From assembly GCA_025938055.1 (NCBI GenBank), contig JAICQC010000283.1, positions 1 to 6,039 on the forward strand: a stretch of DNA of 6,039 nt, written 5' to 3'. The position numbers were made by a program, and so were the translations under genes. The notes beneath the pieces were generated by a model. The model did not search any database and was not told the origin of the DNA. It saw nothing but the letters and a program-made list of their open reading frames with translations. Source of the stretch: Anaerolineales bacterium (GTDB taxonomy: Bacteria > Chloroflexota > Anaerolineae > Anaerolineales > Villigracilaceae). Below are positions 1 through 6,039 of the stretch, one piece after another; position 1 is the stretch's first letter; each line of letters starts with the position of its first letter.

Positions 1-480
1 AAGCGGCGGCTCCTCGCGGCTGACCAGTACGAGCTGCAGAGACGCGGGAATATGATCGAGTAAATAGGTGATCCCCGAATGGATGGACTCGTCGGTAATT
101 ACATGATAGTCATCCAGTACCAGTGTGAGGGGTTCACTTTCGCCGAGCTGGTTGATGATCTCCGTCATGATCGACGTTACATCGCGCTGACTCGCGGCGA
201 TGTGCAGTTTGATCCCCACTGTCTGGAAGGCAGCCATCAAGCCGCGCATAAAACGGATGGGGTCGTTATCTTCCGAATCGAGCGACAGCCAGGCGACATT
301 GGACTTTCCCAGTTGGAGCCATTCCAACGCCAGCGTTGTTTTGCCAGACCCCGCGGGCGCTAAGATCGCGGTCAATGGACGCCGGTCGATAAGAGTGGCT
401 GTCAGGCGCGGGCGCGAGACGACCGACTGGTGAAGCACCGGAGGACGAAGTTTTGTCTTCGGGAACGGGGCAGACCGCAT
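1..480 (-). CDS. MalT/LuxR-type ATP-dependent transcriptional regulator, N-terminal part (3' end beyond the window)
   Basis: The frame reads 160 codons from an ATG at 480 to the left edge without a stop, so only the N-terminus is present. An in-frame TAA at 492-490, four codons before the ATG, fixes the start. Residues 10-15 (KLRPPV) and R25/L26 match the typical opening of MalT-like regulators. A Walker A P-loop lies at 41-49 (APAGSGKTT), the family's WLSLD segment at 64-68, a Walker B at 120-126 (LVLDDYH), and SREEPPL at 154-160. In this STAND family the NTPase domain is followed by a helical repeat sensor and a C-terminal LuxR helix-turn-helix; those parts are not in view. E. coli MalT is activated by maltotriose. 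The position 45 bp after the mutase gene, on the same strand, suggests a pathway-specific regulator, but the ligand is unknown. No good ribosome site precedes the ATG. Family call is secure; role is inferred. Confidence 0.88.
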   Translation of the reverse strand, partial: MRSAPFPKTKLRPPVLHQSVVSRPRLTATLIDRRPLTAILAPAGSGKTTLALEWLQLGKSNVAWLSLDSEDNDPIRFMRGLMAAFQTVGIKLHIAASQRDVTSIMTEIINQLGESEPLTLVLDDYHVITDESIHSGITYLLDHIPASLQLVLVSREEPPL

Positions 481-525
481 TCCAAAAGTTTAACATGAAA
501 CGCGGGTTGTCTCTGAGAATGTGGA
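481..525 (-). other. Short gap between mutase and regulator genes
   Basis: This 45-base spacer separates the mutase stop from the regulator ATG. I see no stable hairpin with a T-run and no convincing promoter. The bases next to the ATG (TTTTGGA) make only a very weak Shine-Dalgarno match. The regulator may therefore be translated at low level from the operon transcript. Confidence 0.4.
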
Positions 526-1179
526 TTACATGGATTGATCGAGAGCAGATAATAATTCCGAGAGATGAGTACCTTCCAGACTCGGCAGGATGAGGTCGGC
601 ACTCCCCACCCGCTCTGGCGGTCCCAAGCCGACCGAGCGGAATCCACCGGCGCGCGCAGCTTCGATTCCTGCGATGGCATCCTCCACCACCACACACTCT
701 GAGGGTTGTAAGCCCAGCTCGGCAGCAGCATACAGGAATAGATCGGGAGCCGGTTTCTGACGCGCCACACTATGACCATCTGCGATGGCATCCAGCAGGT
801 TGGCGATGCCAAGCCGCTCAACGACCTCCGGAGCATTCTTGCTGGCGGAGCCAAGGGCGGACTTCAACCCTGCTGCGCGGATCTCTTCGAGCAGCCCACG
901 CGCGCCAGGTAATAGATCACGCGGAGTGATTTCACGAATGAACTCCAGATAATAGCGGTTCTTGCGCTCCATCATCTCTTCCAGTTCCTCTTCCGGGAAT
1001 TTGCGGTCGCGCAGGATCAGTAGCAGCGAAGCGCGGCGCGGGATGCCGCGCAGCGCTTCGTTCGCTTCACGTGTAAATGGAATGCCCAGCTCATCGGCAA
1101 GGCGCCTCCAGCCGCGGTAGTGATATTCGGCGGTATCGGTCAGCACGCCATCGAGGTCAAAGATAAAGCCTTTGATCAT
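526..1179 (-). CDS. pgmB: beta-phosphoglucomutase (HAD superfamily)
   Basis: A complete 217-residue cytoplasmic enzyme, the usual length for the family. It interconverts beta-glucose 1-phosphate and glucose 6-phosphate through a beta-glucose 1,6-bisphosphate intermediate. HAD motif I is FDLDGVLTD at 7-15, with nucleophile D8 and acid/base D10. H20 in the TAEYH segment matches the cap-domain hinge residue of the Lactococcus lactis enzyme. The substrate-binding GIPRR segment is at 45-49, motif II is GSASKN at 110-115, the motif III lysine is K142 in KPAPD, and the magnesium-binding acidic pair is E166-D167 in VVEDA. No key residue is missing. The start codon overlaps the stop of the GH65 gene as ATGA, so translation is probably coupled. 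GH65 phosphorylases release beta-glucose 1-phosphate, exactly this enzyme's substrate, which supports the specific name over a generic HAD phosphatase. Confidence 0.95.
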   Translation of the reverse strand: MIKGFIFDLDGVLTDTAEYHYRGWRRLADELGIPFTREANEALRGIPRRASLLLILRDRKFPEEELEEMMERKNRYYLEFIREITPRDLLPGARGLLEEIRAAGLKSALGSASKNAPEVVERLGIANLLDAIADGHSVARQKPAPDLFLYAAAELGLQPSECVVVEDAIAGIEAARAGGFRSVGLGPPERVGSADLILPSLEGTHLSELLSALDQSM

Positions 1180-3350
1180 CCGGCTCCGTCAGCATCAGTC
1201 ACGATTACAGGGTTTGTGATGTCCGCAATCTGCAATTTGCCCCCGTGCATAAACCGGAATGAAAGACTCTTCCAGTGCCGGGGCAGGCGCGGCTGGGTGG
1301 ACCAACCTTCCGGGGTCACTCGCAGACCCCCAAACCCGAATACAACCGCCTGCCAGCTCCCCCCAGCCGAGGCGCCGTGTATGCCGTCGCGGGCGTTGTG
1401 ACGGATATCGCGCAGGTCAGCGCGCACCGCACGGATGAAGTGTTCATAGGCGTCTTCTGGCTTTCCCACATCACAAGCCATGATCGCCTGGATCGATGGA
1501 CCCAGCGAAGACCCATGCGTATGATCGGTGCGCGGGGTGTAATAGTCATAGTTGACGCGCACCTGTTCATCTGTGAACTGGTCGCGTAGCAGGTATTGCA
1601 GCATCAAAACGTCCGGCTGCTTAATGATCTGCGTCTCATTGCAGCCTTCGATTCCGAACAGCGCCTGCACAGAGATGTCACGCGGCTCCAGCGCTGCCAG
1701 ATCCACCGGGCGGCGCTGGAAATAACCTTCGAATTGCTCGATCAAACCATCAGGTTGAATGGGAAGATAAATATTCGTCAGCACTTCTTTCCATTTAGCA
1801 AGGAGGCTGTCGTTCAGATCAAGGCGCTCAATCAAATCATCTGCCTTGGAAGGAGCACGAGACTTCAGCCATTCCAGAACATCCAGCGCCGTCTGCAAGT
1901 TCCACTGCGCCATGCGATTGGTGTAGAAGTTGTTATCCACATGGTCATGATATTCGTCGGGACCAATCACATCGTTGAATTCATAGCGCTTTGCATCGGC
2001 ATCCCATTCGGCGCGTGAAGCCCAGAACCTGGCAGTGTCGAGAATCAGTTCCGCGCCCTTCTCGACAAACCAGCCTTCGTCACCCGTGACCTGCCAGTAA
2101 AGGTGAGCAGCGTACGCCACATCCGCCGATATGTGGATCTCGATGTCGCCGGTCCAGATACGGATCAGTTGCGTGCGGTCGGCATAATGCGGTACCCAGG
2201 TCGGCGTGACCTCTTTACCTGTATCCGCGCTTTCCCAGGGGAACTGCGCGCCCTCGAATCCATTGGCACGCGCCTTTTCGCGTGCCCCCGGCAAACGTTC
2301 GTAACGGTACTCGAGCAGGTTGCGGGCGATGTGAGGCGCGGTGTATATGAAGAGCGGCAGCATGAAAATCTCGGTATCCCAGAACGAGTGCCCGCGATAG
2401 CCAAAGCCGGAAAGGGTCTTCGCGCCGATATTGACGCGCGAATCATTTCGCGGCGCGGCGATCAGCAATTGGAAGAGGTTGAAGCGGATGGCAAGCTGCG
2501 CTTCGTCATCTCCTTCGATCTGAACGTCGCAGCGCTCCCACTCCTGCGTCCACGCCTGTCGATGGGCATCGAGTGCGGAATCCCAACTGTGCACGGCGCG
2601 GACATGCTCAACAGCCATGCTCACCGGGTCTGCTGTATTCCGTGAGGTGACAATCCCGACAGATTTAATCACCGTGACAGGCTCGCCGCGCCGGGCGGGA
2701 AGAGACATCCGCAAGGTGGGAATGTTCTGCGCATCCCAATAATCCCGTTGCATTACATCCAAGCTGGATTCCAGACGCATGGCAAGCGCCACATCGATGT
2801 GACTTGCGCGTGTGCGGCTATGGAGGTAATAGGCTCCCTCGCGTTCTCCTTGGTCAACCCACTGCCAGTGCAGGAATCCCTCGTTGTCCATATTCCCATT
2901 CAGGCTGGCGCGGACCTCCAAAGTACCATCGAATTCGGGTACGATCTGACAACGGATGCACAGCAAATGCTCATCGGCCAGGGAGGCAAAGCGCTCGAAG
3001 ACCAGTGTGGCTCGATCCCCAGCCGGTGAGCGCCAGCGCACGGTACGCGACAGCACCCCTGTTTGTAGATCAAGATGGCGGTCGAAATATTCGACTGTTC
3101 CGCTGTCGAGCGAAAACCGCTGACCGTTCAAGTACACAAACAGCGGCAGCCAGTCCGGTGCATTTGCGAGTTCCGTAAACACCACTGGCACATCGTCAAA
3201 AACACCGTGGACGAAAGTGGCGCGGCTGTCATCCGGGTAGCCTTCCTCGAAGGCACCGCGGGTGGAGAGATAGCCATTCCCGATGGTGAAAATGGTCTCT
3301 TTATGATGCTGTTTTTCAGGGTTGAATTTTTCTTCAGAGATCTTCCACAT
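1176..3350 (-). CDS. GH65 family disaccharide phosphorylase (kojibiose/trehalose/maltose-type, substrate unresolved)
   Basis: A complete 724-residue cytoplasmic enzyme, slightly short for a family usually near 750-790. GH65 phosphorylases cleave an alpha-glucoside with phosphate, inverting the configuration to give beta-glucose 1-phosphate. The N-terminal beta-sandwich (about 1-265) starts with the family pattern W2-K-I, then FTIGNGYLSTRG at 21-32. A helical linker leads into an (alpha/alpha)6 barrel (about 310-680) with FWDTEIFMLP at 323-332, the catalytic acid E466 in VIGPDEYHDH, KQPDVL at 577-582, and the phosphate loop HGSSLGP at 612-618. A short beta domain closes the protein. H612 and the two serines indicate a phosphorylase rather than a hydrolase. 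The segment 370-383 (FPWESADTGKEVTP) differs from the ECHNEWEITFEEIH-type sequence I recall for lactic-acid-bacterial maltose phosphorylases, so another acceptor such as kojibiose, trehalose or nigerose is at least as likely. The ATG at 3350 has only a weak ribosome site. An in-frame TAG at 3395-3393 limits upstream extension, and no usual start codon lies between. Confidence 0.95.
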   Translation of the reverse strand: MWKISEEKFNPEKQHHKETIFTIGNGYLSTRGAFEEGYPDDSRATFVHGVFDDVPVVFTELANAPDWLPLFVYLNGQRFSLDSGTVEYFDRHLDLQTGVLSRTVRWRSPAGDRATLVFERFASLADEHLLCIRCQIVPEFDGTLEVRASLNGNMDNEGFLHWQWVDQGEREGAYYLHSRTRASHIDVALAMRLESSLDVMQRDYWDAQNIPTLRMSLPARRGEPVTVIKSVGIVTSRNTADPVSMAVEHVRAVHSWDSALDAHRQAWTQEWERCDVQIEGDDEAQLAIRFNLFQLLIAAPRNDSRVNIGAKTLSGFGYRGHSFWDTEIFMLPLFIYTAPHIARNLLEYRYERLPGAREKARANGFEGAQFPWESADTGKEVTPTWVPHYADRTQLIRIWTGDIEIHISADVAYAAHLYWQVTGDEGWFVEKGAELILDTARFWASRAEWDADAKRYEFNDVIGPDEYHDHVDNNFYTNRMAQWNLQTALDVLEWLKSRAPSKADDLIERLDLNDSLLAKWKEVLTNIYLPIQPDGLIEQFEGYFQRRPVDLAALEPRDISVQALFGIEGCNETQIIKQPDVLMLQYLLRDQFTDEQVRVNYDYYTPRTDHTHGSSLGPSIQAIMACDVGKPEDAYEHFIRAVRADLRDIRHNARDGIHGASAGGSWQAVVFGFGGLRVTPEGWSTQPRLPRHWKSLSFRFMHGGKLQIADITNPVIVTDADGAG
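1180..1187 (-). promoter_or_regulatory. Ribosome binding site of pgmB inside the end of the GH65 gene
   Basis: GGAG at 1187-1184 lies four bases before the pgmB ATG and is part of the last codons of the phosphorylase gene. Together with the ATGA stop/start overlap (1179-1176) it indicates translational coupling of the two enzymes. Confidence 0.6.
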
Positions 3351-3423
3351 AGGGTTTCTTATTATTGAGAGTTGCTTCCAGTGTAACGTAAGCTATGAGT
3401 CAATCTCCTTAAACTTGATATCC
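3351..3423 (-). promoter_or_regulatory. Leader between the DUF624 gene and the phosphorylase gene
   Basis: At 73 bases this is the longest non-coding gap in the window. It carries a strong AAGGAG (3410-3405), overlapped by a -35-like TTGACT (3403-3398). No start codon at proper spacing follows the AAGGAG, and no matching -10 box lies 17-18 bases beyond the TTGACT. The bases just before the phosphorylase ATG are A-rich with only a poor Shine-Dalgarno match. I see no terminator hairpin. It could hold an internal promoter or regulator site, but nothing here proves it. Confidence 0.3.
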
Positions 3424-4050
3424 TCATGCAGCCTCGCGCTCGCCGATCTGTTCCACCACGGCGCGGTTGCCGGCAAACGCCAGGAACGCCGCGCCAAAAG
3501 CTAAGGTAAGCATGAACGCCAGCGTGCCTGCCACCAGGCTTAGCACCAACAGGAAAGCAAGCACAAGAACAAACACAAGATTCCTCCCGATGAAAACGGC
3601 GGCATTCCGTAATGCCTGGAGGACTAAGGGTTGTGTCTGTTCGAACAGAAACGGGAGTGTAAACAATTGCAGCAAGAGCCAGGCTGACAAAAGCGTGACG
3701 TACAATCCCTGGATCAACGAAGCCAAATCGGTATTATCCGTCAGTCTCGCTGTCAGGTAATAATCACCGGTCAGGAGTCCGATAATGAGCAGATTCACCA
3801 ACCCCCAGCGCCAGCCGGGAGCCCAGTACGTACGGATAGCCTGAAGGAAATCCCGTTCATTGGCGGATTCTCCGTGGGCGATCCGGTTGGCGTAGAAAAA
3901 GAGTGCCAGGGTTGCCGGTGGGCCCGTGATGACCAGGAGATTGGCAAAGATGAACAGGAGATTGACGATGAGAATCGTCCAAAGCTCCTGCCACGTGTCT
4001 CGAACTGCTAAACCAAGGGTTTTGAGAGCCATATTCGCCTGCTGTGCCAC
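3424..4050 (-). CDS. YesL/DUF624-like integral membrane protein
   Basis: A 208-residue hydrophobic protein with about five membrane spans (near 24-42, 82-99, 111-136, 157-175 and 177-193). The first part, with NLLFIF at 30-35, TGPPATLAL at 42-50 and a following acidic ERDF at 65-68, matches my recollection of the DUF624/YesL family (N-lw...P..T.GP...AL). Members are often encoded next to CUT1 sugar permeases and glycosidases, as here. Their biochemical role is not established; an accessory role in carbohydrate uptake is inferred from context only. The GTG at 4050, eight bases after the MalG-type permease stop, has no good ribosome site. ATG at 4032 (residue 7) is preceded by AGG at a suitable distance and may be the true start, giving 202 residues. 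It lies between the transporter and enzyme genes on the same strand, so co-expression is likely. Family assignment is from motif memory, not a search. Confidence 0.7.
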   Translation of the reverse strand: MAQQANMALKTLGLAVRDTWQELWTILIVNLLFIFANLLVITGPPATLALFFYANRIAHGESANERDFLQAIRTYWAPGWRWGLVNLLIIGLLTGDYYLTARLTDNTDLASLIQGLYVTLLSAWLLLQLFTLPFLFEQTQPLVLQALRNAAVFIGRNLVFVLVLAFLLVLSLVAGTLAFMLTLAFGAAFLAFAGNRAVVEQIGEREAA

Positions 4051-4058
4051 TGCGGAAT

Positions 4059-4952
4059 TCAGCCTTTGATGCCTGTATATGCCACGCCCTCAATATAATA
4101 CTTGCTAAAAAGAAAGAAGAGCACAAGCACAGGGATGGCATTGAACATGGCTCCCACAAGCGTCAGGTTCCATTGTGCGCTGAATTGCTGCCGAAAGATG
4201 CTGAGAGCCACGTTGAGTACGTATTTATCTGGTGAATTCAAATATAGGAGTGGTGGAAGGAAGGCGTTCCACATTGCCTGGAATTGCAGGATAAAGACCG
4301 TCAATAGAGCCGGTCGCGTCAGCGGCAGGATTACGTCGCGGTAAATCTGTCCGTGGCTGGCGCCATCGATAAAAGCTGCCTCCTCAAGATCCTTGGGAAT
4401 CGATTTAAAGAACTGCGTCAGGAGAAAAATACTCCCGGCGCCTACCGCGCCCGGCAGAATCAAGGACCAGAAGGTATTAATGAGGCGCAGCTTCGTCATC
4501 AGCACGTAGGCGGGAATCAGGGTGACCGCACCTGGAATCATCATAGTCGCCAGCATGAAACTGAAGACGACATCCCGACCCGGAAATTCCAATCGCGAAA
4601 AGGCATACGCCGCCATGGAGCAAAAGATGACCTGCAATGTGGCAACGGTCACCGCCAGGAATGCCGTATTGAACAGCCAGCGCGGGAATGTGCCGCCGTT
4701 ACCGAGATCTGTATTCCACACCCTTGACCAGTTCTCGACCTGCCACTCCGCGGGGAAAAAAGTTGGCGGGAAGCGAATAATCTCCGCATTGGCCTTGAAT
4801 GTGCCCAACGCCGCCAGGATGAATGGCATGAACAGGATGATTCCGATCGCGCCCAGCAGCAGGTATCGCAGGAAGATGTTTACATAGTGGAGCGCGGGTT
4901 TCCGGGGCGGCTGAGTCGCTGCACCCTCGAGCGTTTGAGTTCGAACAACCAT
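4059..4952 (-). CDS. ABC sugar transporter permease, MalG-type (CUT1 family)
   Basis: A complete 297-residue inner-membrane permease, the usual length for MalG/UgpE/MsmG-type proteins. It forms one half of the importer channel with the neighbouring MalF-type permease. Six spans are visible, near 27-50, 94-116, 128-150, 161-182, 213-234 and 264-283, after a soluble 25-residue N-terminus. The cytoplasmic EAA loop that contacts the ABC ATPase is intact: E191-A-A, G197, then V207-I-L-P210. The extracytoplasmic stretch after the first span (FKANAEIIRFPPTFFP, 52-67) and the C-terminal YYIEGVAYTGIKG (285-297) are typical of the MalG half. A strong AGGAGG five bases before the ATG overlaps the stop of the upstream permease gene, so the two are coupled. 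The substrate cannot be read from the permease; the downstream GH65 and mutase genes point to an alpha-glucose disaccharide. No ATPase gene is visible. Confidence 0.94.
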   Translation of the reverse strand: MVVRTQTLEGAATQPPRKPALHYVNIFLRYLLLGAIGIILFMPFILAALGTFKANAEIIRFPPTFFPAEWQVENWSRVWNTDLGNGGTFPRWLFNTAFLAVTVATLQVIFCSMAAYAFSRLEFPGRDVVFSFMLATMMIPGAVTLIPAYVLMTKLRLINTFWSLILPGAVGAGSIFLLTQFFKSIPKDLEEAAFIDGASHGQIYRDVILPLTRPALLTVFILQFQAMWNAFLPPLLYLNSPDKYVLNVALSIFRQQFSAQWNLTLVGAMFNAIPVLVLFFLFSKYYIEGVAYTGIKG

Positions 4953-4964
4953 GTCAGCCTCCTA
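4953..4964 (-). promoter_or_regulatory. Ribosome binding site of the MalG-type permease, overlapping the upstream stop codon
   Basis: A perfect AGGAGG at 4963-4958 sits five bases before the ATG. It overlaps the TAG stop (4964-4962) of the MalF-type permease gene, an arrangement that lets terminating ribosomes reinitiate and keeps the two channel subunits in balance. Confidence 0.8.
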
Positions 4965-6039
4965 ATACAGTTGGGTCTCTTTTTCGATAAAGCGGCGCTG
5001 CAGAAAGGTGAAAAAGAAGATCAATACAGCCAGGATGAAGGCGAGTGCTGAGGCATAGCCCATCTGGATCGGCCCCTGGGTTCCCAGTGCCTCTTCATAA
5101 ACAATAAACACCGGAGTCAGTGACGTGCCCAGCGGTCCGCCCTGGGTTGCCAGATACACCTGGTCGAACACCTGCAGGGTGCCGATCGTGCCGAGCACCA
5201 CGACGAGTAAGATGATCGGGCGCAGAAGAGGAATAGTAATCTTCCAGAACCGGTGCCAGCCGTTGGCCCCATCGATAGAAGCTGCCTCGTACAGGGTTGG
5301 GTTGATATCCTGCAGGGCAGCCAGGAACATAATCATGAAGGTTGGCGCGGTGGTAAAGATGTTCTGGAACATGATCGCCATCCAGGCGATGCTGGGACCG
5401 CGCAAATACCATTGCGTTGAGGGGATATCGCCGCCAAAGGCTTGAACGATTAACTGAATCAGGCCGCGCGGGTCACCCAGCCAGTTAATGTTTTGCCACT
5501 CGATGCCGAAGAGTCCCAGGAAGCTGGAAATAAAAAAATTGGCGTAGCCGGTCCTCAGGTAGAACCATATGAAGATGAAGGTGATGACCACTGATGAGGT
5601 CACGCTGGGCGCATAAAAGATCGTGCGGAAAAATTGCTTGAAGCGGATCGGCGCATTCAAGAAGACCGCCAGCAGGATAGCTGCGGCCGTCTGTACGGGT
5701 ACCACGATCAGAGCATACCACAGCACATTATAGAGACCTTGCAGAAAATCTCGCTCCGTGAACGCCCTGGCATAGTTTGCCAGCCCCACCCACTCTGGCG
5801 GCGTGAAGATATCGTAACGGTTGAACGATATATAGAGAGCAAAAAGCACTACACCGACGGTGAACGTTAGAGTAATGAGCAGATAGGGCGACAGGAAGAG
5901 ATACCCCATGATCAGATTGGTGCGGCGCCTGGGATTCGGCCACTCACGGTAGACGATCCGGGCCACAACCAATCCCAGCCCAATGGCGACTAATGCGACG
6001 GCGCCCAGGAAGGGCAATGCTGTACGGCGAACCTCTGCC
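4962..6039 (-). CDS. ABC sugar transporter permease, MalF-type (CUT1 family), start at or beyond the right edge
   Basis: The frame is open to the right edge. The only in-frame start codon near it is TTG at 6017 (351 residues), without a convincing ribosome site; the gene may begin outside the window. This is the MalF/UgpA-type half of the sugar importer. Numbering from the TTG, spans lie near 38-62, 95-120, 130-155, 209-235, 266-288 and 320-340. The cytoplasmic EAA loop is intact: E244-A-A, G250, then I260-T-I-P263. WVGLANYARAF (76-86) and LATQGGP (289-295) are family hallmarks. Two features are unusual: an extra hydrophobic segment at 3-23 before the standard first span, and an outer loop of about 53 residues (156-208) where roughly half that is common. 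The solute-binding protein gene would be expected just upstream. Family call is firm; the substrate is inferred from the downstream enzymes. Confidence 0.92.
   Translation of the reverse strand, partial: AEVRRTALPFLGAVALVAIGLGLVVARIVYREWPNPRRRTNLIMGYLFLSPYLLITLTFTVGVVLFALYISFNRYDIFTPPEWVGLANYARAFTERDFLQGLYNVLWYALIVVPVQTAAAILLAVFLNAPIRFKQFFRTIFYAPSVTSSVVITFIFIWFYLRTGYANFFISSFLGLFGIEWQNINWLGDPRGLIQLIVQAFGGDIPSTQWYLRGPSIAWMAIMFQNIFTTAPTFMIMFLAALQDINPTLYEAASIDGANGWHRFWKITIPLLRPIILLVVVLGTIGTLQVFDQVYLATQGGPLGTSLTPVFIVYEEALGTQGPIQMGYASALAFILAVLIFFFTFLQRRFIEKETQLY

Noticed and set aside
481..525. Rho-independent terminator after the mutase gene.
   Set aside because: Only a short TCTCAGAGA self-complementary stretch is present, with too small a loop and no T-run after it.
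266..854. Two minus-strand frames that span the end of the mutase gene and the start of the regulator gene.
   Set aside because: They overlap both real genes in other frames, and their products are low-quality Arg/Ser/Pro-rich sequence. The regulator's own frame from 480 explains the region.
1596..2645. Long open frames on the + strand opposite the phosphorylase gene (for example 1596-2018 and 2103-2645).
   Set aside because: They lie wholly antisense to a well-supported GH65 gene, show no recognisable motifs, and are rich in Arg and His runs typical of shadow frames.
3375..3403. Sigma-70 promoter from TTGACT at 3403-3398.
   Set aside because: No acceptable -10 hexamer is found 16-18 bases downstream; the bases there read TGGAAG.
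3393..3410. Small leader peptide starting at TTG (3403-3401) right after AAGGAG.
   Set aside because: The spacing from the ribosome site to the TTG is only one base, and the roughly 13-codon product has no notable residue runs.

Overview
The window is one gene block read entirely on the minus strand. It encodes the uptake and phosphorolytic breakdown of a glucose-containing disaccharide. In transcription order (high to low coordinate) it holds a MalF-type ABC sugar permease (open at the right edge), a MalG-type permease, a small YesL/DUF624-like membrane protein, a GH65 disaccharide phosphorylase, a beta-phosphoglucomutase, and the N-terminal third of a MalT/LuxR-type ATP-binding regulator cut by the left edge.

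Spacing is tight: 9 bp, 8 bp, 73 bp, a 4-base ATGA overlap, and 45 bp. I see no convincing terminator between the genes, so one operon is the simplest reading. The only leader long enough for an internal control site is the 73 bp ahead of the phosphorylase.

The genes form a coherent pathway. The permease pair would import a disaccharide delivered by a solute-binding protein, probably encoded just beyond the right edge. The GH65 enzyme would split it with inorganic phosphate into glucose (or another sugar) and beta-glucose 1-phosphate. The mutase would convert that to glucose 6-phosphate for glycolysis, saving one ATP per disaccharide compared with hydrolysis. No ABC ATPase is visible; CUT1 importers often share one encoded elsewhere. 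The regulator is the natural candidate for a sugar-responsive controller, but its sensor and DNA-binding parts lie outside the window.

The organism cannot be fixed from this stretch. Moderate GC, strong AGGAGG-type ribosome sites at some genes, CUT1 permeases, a DUF624 protein and a MalT-like regulator together suggest a Gram-positive-like or Chloroflexota (Anaerolineae-type) bacterium. This is a gene-content inference with modest confidence.

I found no RNA gene, CRISPR array, insertion sequence or phage gene, and nothing that amounts to a wholly new system. The open points are the substrate of the phosphorylase, the role of the DUF624 protein, an enlarged outer loop in the MalF-type permease, and the truncated regulator.
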